64,000 nucleotides of DNA from Paragordius varius (Eukaryota > Nematomorpha). The notes beneath the pieces were generated by a model. That model was not told where the DNA came from and did not search any database. It saw nothing but the letters and a program-made list of their open reading frames with translations. The DNA is taken from the NCBI GenBank assembly GCA_964247055.1, contig OZ176052.1, forward strand, positions 1,860,001-1,924,000. Reading direction: 5' to 3'. Position numbers and translations under genes: made by a program. Shown here one piece after another: positions 11,871 to 24,300 of the stretch. The stretch's first letter is position 1; each line of letters opens with the position of its first letter.

Positions 11871-13519
11871 GGTATTAATTTATCCCAACACATTAAAAAT
11901 TGTTTATCTACAATTTTCCAAACGAGATCCAATTTTGAATGTAAAAATTATATTGCTCATTATTTGTGAGAGAATTATTGTAGAAGACTTTTAATTTTAT
12001 TTAATTTTTACTGAAATACCTCTATATTTTTAAATGGATTTAGTTTTTTCAAAAATTCACAATGAAATGCTTATCATAACTTGCAAATTTGAAGAGTGTT
12101 GCATTTATTTCATAATCAGCCAAGTAATCTAGAAAGTTGTCTTTGGAATTTATGAGAAACCATATACCAATTTTCCGTAGTAAAGGAAAACAAACATGCT
12201 CTGTTTATTATTAATCGTCACCTTATTGCAAAAATTCATTTAGTTTAATAACCATATAAATATAATCAAAAAAATGCTAAAAATTTATTTAATTCTAAAT
12301 GAATGTTTTCTTAAAAACAGGGTATTTTCAGGCACTTTCCACTGATTTTTAACAAAAATATTACTGCATCCTCAACTGGTTCTAGGATTTAATGCCCTGG
12401 CACATAAAAGTAAACTCGGTAAGTGTTGTCATGGAAATACCACCAGCCATCCCTTCGATCCGTATTCCACACCAAAACAGGGGAAAAATTTATTTGTTGA
12501 CCTTATCAAAATTCAATAAGACAAAATGTAAAAATATAATAAACAAATTTTTTTTTAAAAACATTTTTATTTTTGGACTTTTTCTACACAAACTTACTTA
12601 TAATTTTAATATATCAATCTGCAGTCCAAAAGGATATATTATAAAAAAATTCATTAAGTTTTAAATATATGGTTGGCTTTTGAAAAACATATTTGCCTTT
12701 ATTAACAATTTGTATGTATATTTTCAATTTTACTGTAAATGGTTAAAATACAATGCTTTATTAGACAACAGGAACAGTTTACTTTAAAAATTACTTTAAT
12801 GACGTTTTAACTTTTTTTAAAATATTAATTTTAACCAGTAAATAAGAAGGAAAACCGAAAAAGAAATTAAAAACTGCTTTCTTTTATGCAGACAAAAAAA
12901 TAAATTTATTTCGCCGATTAGCCAAATCTAAATGTGTTTGGCCATTATTTTTATGCAATCAATACACGCCTAAAACGAGCTTATAGTGTTTAATAATAAT
13001 TCATTACCACTTAAATGATTAGAAACTTCTAAGTTTAAATATACAAGTTTTTTAACACTTCGATTTAAATTGGGTTACCTAAATACCCAGACTATTAATA
13101 CTTTTAAAAAACTACTGAAAACGGCAATTAAAATTTATGCGTCTAACCTAATTAAAATTATAGAAATATGCCAAAAAAATTATATTAAATTTTGTTTAGA
13201 AAAAAAAGTTCCATATCAAACTACTTCGACGCCATTTTGCAAAATATCGTCTTCAATTAATTTTAAGGGTAAAATAAAGCCTAATTTTTTATTAAAATTA
13301 CATCTAACATTAAAAAGCGGTTTTTTTGTATTATTTTTAAATTTTCCTATTTCACACATGTCACGTTGACAAAATTTTTACCTTTCGATGTTCGCTTAAA
13401 ATAAGTAATATCAAGTATTTTGAATAATTTTTTTATATATTTTGTTTATTAATGTTATATAAGTGCAAAATTTTTCCATGGTTTCGATCTCTTCCATACT
13501 TTTTAAAGTATTTGATTTT

Positions 13520-13690
13520 AAACAGGACTGGGGTATCCAACTACCCCAATTTGAATTGAAGAACTAAAATTAGTGTTGTATCCAAGTGTGGACAATGACA
13601 ATAGCACGGGGTACACCCCTTCGTACAATTGGTGAACCAATTGTCAGAGTACCGTGATCTATATAAGTATTGGGAAAATATCTTTTAAAA
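13520..13690. other. GC-richer hairpin cluster, copy A only
   Basis: A compositional island in a very AT-rich setting. Three clear hairpins: GGGGTA-TCCAAC-TACCCC; ACAATTGG-TGAA-CCAATTGT; and an outer stem pairing CACGG..TAC with GTACCGTG around the second. A GGGGTACACCCC near-palindrome is nested in the outer stem. It lies in a segment of about 0.9 kb (13050-13950) absent from copy B, so it may be part of an unidentified mobile element or a structured RNA gene. It does not fit a tRNA, U1, U2, U4, U5 or U6 as I know them, and I cannot name it. Confidence 0.4.
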
Positions 13691-14009
13691 CTTTTTCTAG
13701 CAAAATTTTTATGATTGCAAATGTTTGTATAAAAATATTATTGTGATTTAATTTTTTACTGTAAGTTAGTGTTATTAAATTTACCTAATTTGAAAAAAAA
13801 GGAATTAAAAAAAATACCGTACATAACCTGCGCTTTGGAAAGGACATTATTGTTTGATTTTTGGAGCAGAGATTTGATATTAGTTGTTGATAAGAGGCAA
13901 TAGTTTTAATTAAATGAAACGTTAACGACAAAAAATAATAATTTAACCGAGCAGGATAAATTTTGATAAAAACATAAGTTTATCACCTACACACTGAAAC
14001 AACTGAGAA

Positions 14010-14604
14010 ATGGATGATATTTTTGAAAATGTTTTGGAGTTTATGCCTGGGTCAGATAGTGTTATTTTCAAAGCAATAGAAAGTAATAATTTTTTTTATA
14101 CTTCATTTGCTTATATTAAATTTTGTATATCAATTTATCAATTCTGAACAATTATGATCGATAATTGTATATAATTGGTGTACAATTTTTATGATCTGGT
14201 TTTGATGTAGAAATATATTCGTTTCAATAATAAATACAAACACATTTAACTTAAACTCAACGCAAGAATAAATTTGAAAATGCTTTAAGACAAATGCCTT
14301 TTTAAAAAAATTAATCGATAAAATTACCTCAATTAACGGAATTGAAATAAAAACATATTTTAAATAAAATTTAAAAGGATATTGAACAAAACCGTATTTA
14401 AATCACATTTTTTTTATATTCGAAAATTAGGTAAATCAATTACAATTGGGAACGTAGGTTAATACATATTAATTTACATATATCCCAATTATATTTTTTT
14501 ATTCCATATAAAAAATAATTTTTTTATTTTTTAAACAAATAAAAATTGTCACACCAATTTATAATGGGATTCGTTGATAAAATATTTAATTATAACTTCT
14601 GATC

Positions 14605-14649
<45 letters not shown>

Positions 14650-15316
14650 AAATCTTTTTTTTGATAAATATTTTTTATTCATATAATTATTAAGGAAACG
14701 GTTAAAATTTCATTAAGTTTTATTTTATGAGATAGAGAGAGGGCTATTAGTGATTTTTTTTTTAATTTCCTTACACAGCTATAAATTAAATTTATTGGTA
14801 ATAGAGATTTATAAATTTTATTGATTTATATATGGTAGTAAATTTTATGATAAATTAAATTCTTGACTTAATAATAATCCTCTGGTATAATTATTGTCCA
14901 AAATTTTGTGTGGGCTCTGATATATACCATTTACAGTTCAAATTCACCCTTGAACAATTCAAATTCACCCTTAAACAATTCAAATTCACCCTTGAACAAT
15001 TCAAATTCACCCTCGAACAAATCAAATTCACCCTCAAATAAATAACATGTTTTTTAAGATTAAAAATTACCTATATTTTAATGTATTTTTAAAAAATAAA
15101 ATTTTGTTTTAAATTAAAATAATACTGAAAAAAATAATTAATTATGCCATAAAGATATATTTTATATTAATAATGAGTTATATTAGTTCGAAAACACGTA
15201 ATTTATTTTTAGGGTGAATTTGAATTGTTCGAGGGTGAATTTGAATTGTTCAAGGGTGAATTTGAATTGTTCGAGGGTGAATTTGAATTGTTCAAGGGTG
15301 AATTTGAACTGTAAAT

Positions 15317-15365
<49 letters not shown>

Positions 15366-18300
15366 GATCGAACTAATACACTTTTAACAAATGTTTAACT
15401 TGGATCTTATTAATATGGTTATTATAAGGTATATTTTTTTGTTAATTAACATTTTTAGTTCAATTATCATTATGTTATTTAAAATCGATAGATTTTCAAA
15501 CAAGTCGTCCACAAATTGGGAATTATGATTTTATCAGGTACTTTTTATACACTCTTTAAAGCACATTTTTAAGGATTTCTATCCAGAGTAAAAATTTGGT
15601 GAATTATGATTTAAAACATTTTATATGCCTGAATACACTGACAATAAATCTCTTTCTCCAACAATAAATGAATGACTTTTTAAGTCATTAATATTTTTTC
15701 TGCATTTTGACAATGAATAATTCCCTTTTTCCAATACAATTAAATACCTCTTAATATACTTTATTTTGGCTAGTTATACGAATTATATTTAATCAAATAA
15801 AGTTAATTTTGTGTTAAAATAAAATTAAGTTAGATAATTATCTGTATGTATATTAAATAAAGCCGATAAAAATGATGTAGACACAATTTTAACTGTAATT
15901 TTTGCCTGGGAATTGAATATGATTGGTTGTATTGAGAAATTTTTTTATACATACAATCAAATATTAAGTTTTTTGTTTAAAACTTATTTTTAATTTACGA
16001 AAGGCAGGATTTATCTGAAAATATTAAAAATTATATCAGTATTCATAACGATATTTTTAAAATATATATAAAATCATTAGATTAAAGTATATTGAAATTT
16101 TGGATTTGATGGTCAAGAGCGGGGATATTCCTTTAACTATTACTTTGACTGGTTTTGAAGTAATAATTATTAACATTACAATTTTTTAATTTTTAATCTT
16201 TTTTTTTGATAAAACGCAAAATATAAATGGAAAATGTGTCGCAACATATTTATATTATTTCATAGATTTTAGTAAAAGAGGGCGAAACAGACAGTGAAAA
16301 AAAGCGTTTTGTCCACCGAAAAATAGATGGCGTAAAAAATAATTTTGATCAAAACCATCTTCTCGATTTCACCAACAGCATTTTGATGAGTTTATCATTT
16401 GCTTTAACGCATGGTTTAGTTGAAGAAATAACCGATAAATTTCGAATAATACAGGTTTTTTTCTCCTTTATTAATTATAAACGCCCATTGCTCTTGAATA
16501 CAAGGTATTATTAAAATATTCTAAATTTTATATGAACTCATATGACACTTTTTAAGACAACATATAGATTATTATTATTTCCATAAAATTATAATTAATA
16601 TTCAATTAATTTGCCAGTAAAACAAATTATTTTATTTTATTATTGTAGCAAATTTTGATTGAGAAAATGATGATTTAATTTTTTTTCTATCACTTTTGAT
16701 AATATTTAAGAATTAAAATAATTAAATATTGGAAATTTTATTATTCTCATATAAGATGTTATGTTTAAAAGTGCTGTTTTTCCACGAAAGCTTAGCATAA
16801 GAAAGTGTCATTACAAAGCTGTCCACCTTATTTGATTTTTCCAATTTTAAAGGCTTTTATTAAAAATAATAATAAATATTTGGATATATAGTGTAATTTA
16901 TACGGGAATCAAAATAAAATCGCTATATCTAAAAGCGGAAATATGATAATATATTTAAGCATTCATTGGAATATATTTTCGATTTATAATCTATTATATA
17001 GAGCTTATTTTGCGCTTTCGATATATAAATATAATATATATAAATGCAGGATACCTTAGATATTTTATTGTATTTATTAATATTTTCTGTTTAAATAAAT
17101 CATTTTATTTATTTGTCATGTTAGCTTATCCATAATATAGCCACGCTTTACCCTCACCATTTTACACATCCTGGCCAATTTATCAAAATTTATAAGGTAG
17201 AATAAAACTTAAATTTTAATTTTATAGAAATAATATTGAATATATTATATTTTTAATATACCATTAGCAAATCAAATTCACCCTCAAAATAAATACATTT
17301 GACTTATTAATAAGAAATATATTCTTATGCCATAGTTTATTATTTTTTCAGTATTATATTATTAGTATTATTATTATTATACCTAATTTCATTTTTTAGA
17401 AATATAAAAAAATATATATAATTTTTAATCCTAAAAAAACGCATAATTTATTTTAGGGTGAATATGAATTGTTTGAGGGTAAAAATGAACTTTAAATGGT
17501 ACATATTTTTAAATTTTTTAGCTGTTATTGCAAACGTACGAAACGGTGACCCACGAAACGCAACTTACAAAACGCATTAGAATTAATATCTTTCAAATGT
17601 TTCAAACTTACATTCATTATCATCAATTTTTGTAAAATGAATTTCATTCTAACGCAACTAATAATACCCTTGATCATATTAATGATAAAAATTTATATTC
17701 ACACCTAGAAATTATGGCAAATATTGATAAGCTCATTCTTTACGTATCGGATGATTGTAAATTTTATAATACCAAGTTTGTCGTTTTTATGGTTTTGTCT
17801 TTATATTTATTTCTTATAAGAATTGTTTTTGCTAAAAATGAAATAAAAATTAAAGTTATAAAGAAAAAATATAAAGAGTAAAAGCTAAATTATTTTTTTT
17901 TAAAAGCAAACCATATTTTTAAATCTATGATTTTATCCTACTATTTTACCCATATGATTATAATTGTATGCATGAATTTTAAAGTCCTAGCAATTTAGAT
18001 CTCTATTGCTTTATGTTTGAAACCCGATATGTGTAAAAATTAAAGTTAAAACAATAGAGTGTTCTTTTAGAAATTTAATTTTTTACATATTATTATCCAT
18101 ATTTTTTTGAAAAAAGCATTATATATATATCTATAGGTCAAATTCGGCTCTCTGCTGCGTTTTTGAAGCTTTTAATGGTATACTTACGGTTTTAATGGCT
18201 ATGAAAAATAATTATATCTATACGTCAAATGTTTTAACGGAAACTTTATGGTAAAAATTATTTTTTATTCCTCACAAAACATTAAAAATATAGATTTATA

Positions 18301-21300
18301 TAAAAATATAATCAATATCTTAACGCAAAATTGTACTCTTAAAATTTATTTAAACTCAACTAAATCTCTACTACTTGTTTTGATTTCCTTTGATTAATAA
18401 ACTCCCTTTCATAAAGTATAATATAACTTATATAAATTAGTTTCATTTTGGAATAATCATCTTATGTATAAAATAATCGTGCAATATTTTTATTTCATTT
18501 TTTTTTCAATGTATAAAAAGTATTATATATGTTTTGTTAGGAAAGACGTTTGTCCAGCACTGGCAAATCTTTATAATTTACCCAATTATTATTATATTAT
18601 GATGAATGGCACAAATAAAGGATATTCCACCAATATCCTCTCAAGTGATCAAGCTTATTCTGTTCAATATAAGTGTCGGAACAATAATGATGATGGTGGT
18701 GACACTAAAAGGTTTTTAAACAACACTTTTTGTACATTGTGTTTTTCTTTAAATTTTAAAATTGTTTTTTTTTTGAATTGGAGTTGTTTGTAAATAAGTT
18801 TTTATCGATATATTTGACTGAATAAATTTACAAAATTAAGGGCTAAATAACTTGTTTTTAATAATTAGCGAAGATAAATTATACAAACAAAGCGTAATAT
18901 AAAGTATTTTTATTTAAAAGACAACCATACTTTTTGAAACATTAAACTTTTTTATATAAGGTATTTAGACACATTCGTAAATTATTAAATTGATTGTGTT
19001 AGTGTTATATAACTCTATTTCACACTTGGCCCTTTAAACAATGAGTTTTCCCTGAATCAATCAAGATTTAAGAAGTATCATTGTCTTTTAGAAAAAAATT
19101 TTGTCTTTATATTTTCACATTTTTTCCTGAAGCAAAATATATTAAACTAGCTCTAAAATTAAAGAGAATTATAATAAGAATGAATTTATTTCCTCATTTA
19201 TTTATAAATATTATAGATGTTTGGCAAATGATAAACCCATGGTGTGTTGGAATGGGGCAGCTATTTCAATCCCTGAAAGTCCATTATTCCTTAGGCCAGA
19301 TTATTATTATTCAATCAATCAATTATTGTATCACATTTGTTTTTACATTGGACACACTAAAGGTGAGTTAATATTTAATTTTTATTAAAACAATTAATAA
19401 TTTTAGCATTTTTTTTGTAGCTTTACAAGTTTTGGTTATACACTCGAATTTTTCGTTTTTTTTGTGATAAATAAGTTTTTTGATCCGTTTTTGTTCAATA
19501 ATATCTTTTGCACACAAAACCCGACTTGAAATGTTTTTTAACGTAAATTGATAATTTTTTACAATATATATTTTACACGCTTTTCCAATTAGTAGCCTAT
19601 TTTTACACATATGCTCATACATGAAAAACTTTTTATTTAGTTTAAATTTTTTTCTATTTTGCATTTTTATACCGACATATATATATATATATGATACTAA
19701 TATATCAAATTTAAAAATACGTTTTTCTATATTGTGTGAAAATTAAAGTATTTAACCAGTTTTTTATATTACTATTATTAGGGCAAAATAAAAAGGGTGG
19801 AAACACTACTGGTGGGGCCCTCAGTTTAATTTGGCAATCCTTGATGCAATCCGCTCTATGTGCACATGCTAATTATTTCAATTCAACTCTATCACCCAAT
19901 AATGTTAATAATGTTAATGATTCAAATATAATCTGCAAAGGTTTAAAGTTATTCATTGAGCAAACAGTCTGCAATTTAATTGAACCGAAAACTTTATACA
20001 CTATTTTAACTATACATCATCAACCAGAGAGTTTTATGGATCAAAAAATGGAAATTTCAAGTAAAAAAGAATGTTGGTGGTTTTATGTTTTGGGAAATGG
20101 TTTCTATGATATGGATATGATACAAATGTAATTAATTTATAGCTTAATATAGCTTTTATTGATTTTGTGATGTTGGTTAAATCACTTTTAGTGAACTAAA
20201 ACAGCAAAGGCTAGTTTTTCTGATGATATATTTCAAAAACATCTACTCCTCAAGAAGTTTATTTTACATATATATATAGAAAGTAGAAAATCGCATCATT
20301 TTACATATATGCATTTTATCATAAGATTATGGTAAACTATAATTTTAAAGTCTAAGTAAGCACTGCCACAAATTTTATTACAAATCTACGATTTTTCTTT
20401 GACCCTAAGTGAGTATGTCCAATAATTTTATTCATTAATCCTTTTACTAAAAAACTAATAAATAACGGTTTTATAAGCCCGTTATATACATGGATGAGAG
20501 CGCCTCAAATTAAAATGGCTGCATAATTAGGAGTAATCTTTAGGTTATTTTGAATTATTATAGCCAAATAAATCGTATTTTTGCTGTATTCTATTTTACA
20601 AAACTTATTTAAAGATCTTTCATTTTCCAACATTATTATATTATAATACTGTATTATTATATTTTAACTACACCAGGTTAATTCAATTCATATATGTCGT
20701 TTGGAATACAATATGTCAATCTTGTAATCCTACCCCTATGTTATCATGTGACAATGTTCAGTATTCTTTCTTAAATGATTCAATTATACATTTTTGTCAT
20801 CGTTTATTATTATCCCTGCAGTCAATTAAACACAATTTGGATGGAAATGAAATATTAGGTATATTATCTTTTTTGCATAAACATAAAATTTGTGTTAAAG
20901 TGAAACTTTATATATATATAAGGCTATATCAAATGATTAATGCATATATATTTAAAACTTTATGCCATACCTATTAAAATGTCATCTTGATAAAAATTCA
21001 AAAATTGGTATAATTAAGGGAATGATTTAAGAAACATACAATTAGGAAATCAAAACTCATACTTTTATGAAAAAAACTTAATTCATAGTTTAATAACACA
21101 TAGTGATTTCAATAGTTTGTTTAGAATAATTTTTTTAAACATTTTTTTACTAAATACCAATTACAACATTAATACTAAGTTATCAATCTGTATAAGGTTG
21201 ACTTTTATGCATATTACTCATCAAACTTATTTATATACATACCAATTAAACTGAAATACCCTAAATAAATTATGTGTTAGGGAATAATTAAAATTACCTA

Positions 21301-24300
21301 TATTTTTTTATTTTTATAAAAATAATATTTTGTTTAAAATTTTAACATAATACAGGAAAATATTAAACTATGGACATATAAAGAATACGTTGTATTGGCC
21401 CAAAAAACACATAATTTATTTTTAGGGTGGTGAAATTAAATTGTTTAAGGGTGAATTTGATTTGAGGTATATATAATATATCTCTTTAATCACATGCGAA
21501 ATTTTATGCATACAATTAAAATTATTTATTGGTAGAAAATACGGCATGTCAAATCAATAACCTGAACAATGATTATAATGTTGATAATCAAAATACAAGC
21601 TCGTTTAACGATAGTAATCAAACATCTTTCGATACCGAATCGCATTATGAAACACCATCGGACGCCGATATAGAAATTGATAATGGTAATATTTTAAAAT
21701 TTAAGATTTTTATCTAAAAAAATATATTTTTTATATAAATTATCTTTTAATAACATCTTTTAAAAACATTTAACGACAGTTTTTTAGTTTATAATATCTA
21801 TACAATACAGAGAAAGGTTAAGGATAAAAATATTTTTAAGCAATTTTTTTTTTCGAAAGATTTGATTCATTAGAGAAACAAAATAATCAACTATTTATTT
21901 CTTAATTTAAATTTTTATTGAAATGTTACTAGAAACGGACGTCACTTCAATTTGTGAGCCATCAAACGGAAAAAACTTTGACGAAATTGAAGAAAATTTA
22001 TTTGATAAAAATCACAAAATGAAATATAAGGCTTCATCTCATGATTTATCCAGCAATAGTAATTATAATACCAATATTGAAAATAATTGCCAAGAAAATG
22101 ATTTAACTTCTTATGATAATAATGAATCATCGGAAACAGAGGGAGATATATGCGATATCTTTGATTTTGGAACTCAGCTTTCAAATCATGAAACTACACC
22201 TGGTGTCATTAGGACTTTAGATGGTAATTTTAACTTTTCAACTATTTTTATATATGTGATAATTTAATATTTTTTTGTTTTTCGTTTTAAATATGGGTTA
22301 AATATTAAATTTTGCCTAAATTTCAACGATATTAAATGAAAAGTATATTAACTCACAGATCATAACATTATTAACACTTAATTTACCTAATTGGTAAATT
22401 ATAAATCTGAAAAGGTAGGCACATATAAAACAATTAGTAATAGAAGTGTGTGATATTTATTGTTAATAATTTGATTTATTACAAATAACAACACTATTTA
22501 TTCTGAGAATTTTTTTTAACCGACGCCCCAATATTAGATTATAGCGACCCTAATGAAAATAATAACACTGATGAAGTCAATGAGGGAATTTTTACGGAAA
22601 TATCTTTGGAACCTGAATTAAATAACCAATTATCTAATTTTAAACAAAAATCAAATCTCGCCATGACACAAGGTAAAGGAAACAACAAGCTTATGAATGA
22701 AGAAAGGGTATCTACTTACTTTTGCAAATATATTTCCCACACGTTTTTTTATATTCGTTTTTTTAATATTAATCATATCATATAGTTACTTTATATTTCA
22801 CCTTAAATAATTTGAAAAATTTGATCGTAAATAAGTTCTGGTGGATAAATAATGTAAAATTTTTAACACATGGTTAGAATATATATATATATATATATAT
22901 ATAACTACATATAAAAATAATAAGAAATCTTAATTATTATCAATTTTATTTTGTTTATTATAATTATATATTATTTTAGTTGATTTAATTGGTTTTTTCC
23001 AATTAGTTATAATCTATATAGTTCCGATTGTGATATATTTAACCACTATTTCCATTGACTGCCATTAATAAAAATTCTAAATAATAATGAATATCATTTT
23101 TCTGGGCGGTCCTATTTGAATCTATTATATTTAAAAAACCGAAAAAAATCATAATTGAAAAAAATTTACTTTTTTTGTGCAACAGGAAATGGAAATAAAA
23201 AGTCATTTGGTGACAAACCTTCTCACTCAAATACGTACTCGTTTGTGTCATCCAGAAACCGGAATTTTAATGCATTTAAGGTCGGGTGTTGAAATTGATT
23301 TGGCTATAATACAGTTTAGTTCACAATTCTACTCTCAATATCATGGTATGAAACGAAAATATATGTGTGTTTTAGTAAATGCTCGATTAAAATACTATTT
23401 TTTGAGGTAAAGAAGTGAATGTGAGTTGGTGTACTTTCCGCGTTATAATAAAGAACAAAATAATTTCAAAAGAGAAAATGTGATCAGCTGATTTTATTAG
23501 TATTTTGGTTATATAATTATAACCTAACATAAGAACCTTATATAGCACTTAAAGCCTACATTTTTTTAAATCACCGTTCTTAACTATTATTGATTATATA
23601 TTAAATTGTGGTATACAAGAAATAGAACTAATTTTTATATAAATAAGGTATATTTTGGATATAATAACCTGTGTATCTTATCGAAGTTTTAAATTATTTT
23701 TTTTGAAAAATTTATCAAAAATTTTAGCCGCATATTTCTACATATTTCTAGGATTTTTTGCTTTTATGTAGATATATATAATTTTTTAAATTTATTAGTG
23801 TAATACTGTTGCATGGATATTTGTGTGTTGCCATGTTTACTTTTGTATTCCTATTGGCTGTCATTGTCTTATATGTATCAGGTATTATAAACTTTTTTTC
23901 AAATATTTTTAATGAATTTTTGCTTTATTTATAATTTACCTTAAGATTTTTATTCAATAAATTTATTAAAGGCCTTTGCAAATTATAACTTTTACATTTT
24001 GTTTTTTTTGCTGAAAATTATTATAAAATTGTAATCATTATTGAAAAATTTGTTTATTTTGTTTTTTTGTAATGACTACCACCTTAATTTTATGGATAAA
24101 TTAATTTAAAGACTTTTTAAATTAAAAGTAGTTTTACGTATTTTGAATTTTGAGTAACTTTTGAAATGTTTTCTAATTTACTAAAATATAAAATCCTATT
24201 TTAATTATTTTTTTAGCTTTCGAAAAGGATGAATTTAGCTTCGAACAAAACTTTAATAAGAAAGAGGTACAAGAGCAATCCTTTAATGCGGATTTTATAT

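Larger units (their letters stand above)
10694..14009. other. Intergenic region upstream of the ARFGEF3-like gene, copy A
   Basis: No supported gene. It is alignable with about 49282-52516 in copy B apart from insertions. It contains a worn foldback element (11636-11870) and, at about 13050-13950, a segment missing from copy B. Short open frames at 10851, 11260, 12392 and 13070 are not conserved as frames. The promoter and 5' UTR of the ARFGEF3-like gene should lie at its right end, but I see no defined promoter motif. Confidence 0.5.
14010..22707 (+). other. ARFGEF3-like copy A, exons 1-13 (N-terminal third)
   Basis: Exons: 14010-14082, 15492-15537, 16081-16159, 16266-16454, 17522-17775, 18137-18250, 18541-18711, 19217-19362, 19782-20127, 20677-20858, 21536-21685, 21933-22223, 22508-22707. 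All introns are GT..AG. Exon 5's donor (ACCAA, then GTTTGT) is the least certain, chosen because it gives the phase exon 6 needs. Exon 8 is read in a frame (PDYYYSINQLLYHICFY) other than the longest open one. Exons 11-13 encode an acidic, Ser/Asn-rich linker (FDTESHYETPSDAD, SSETEGDICDIFDFG) that matches in kind the acidic linker before the Sec7-like part of human ARFGEF3. A short extra exon between 1 and 2 may be missing. Confidence 0.78.

Noticed and set aside
12392-12664. 90-codon plus-strand frame, and a 65-codon minus-strand frame at the matching place in copy B (50746-50943)
   Set aside because: The two copies favour opposite strands and neither frame stays open in the other copy. No splice pattern was found.
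13070-13369. 99-codon plus-strand frame
   Set aside because: Low-complexity, Lys/Ile/Asn-rich, absent from copy B, no recognisable domain; probably part of the copy A-only segment.
19081-19371. 96-codon frame overlapping exon 8
   Set aside because: Exon 8 is read in another frame (PDYYYSINQLL), the only one that keeps phase with exons 7 and 9 in both copies.
23177-23410. Open frame starting at an ATG just before exon 14
   Set aside because: The upstream ATG is in the intron; the real exon begins after the AG at 23184-23185 and ends at 23345. The rest of the frame is intron.
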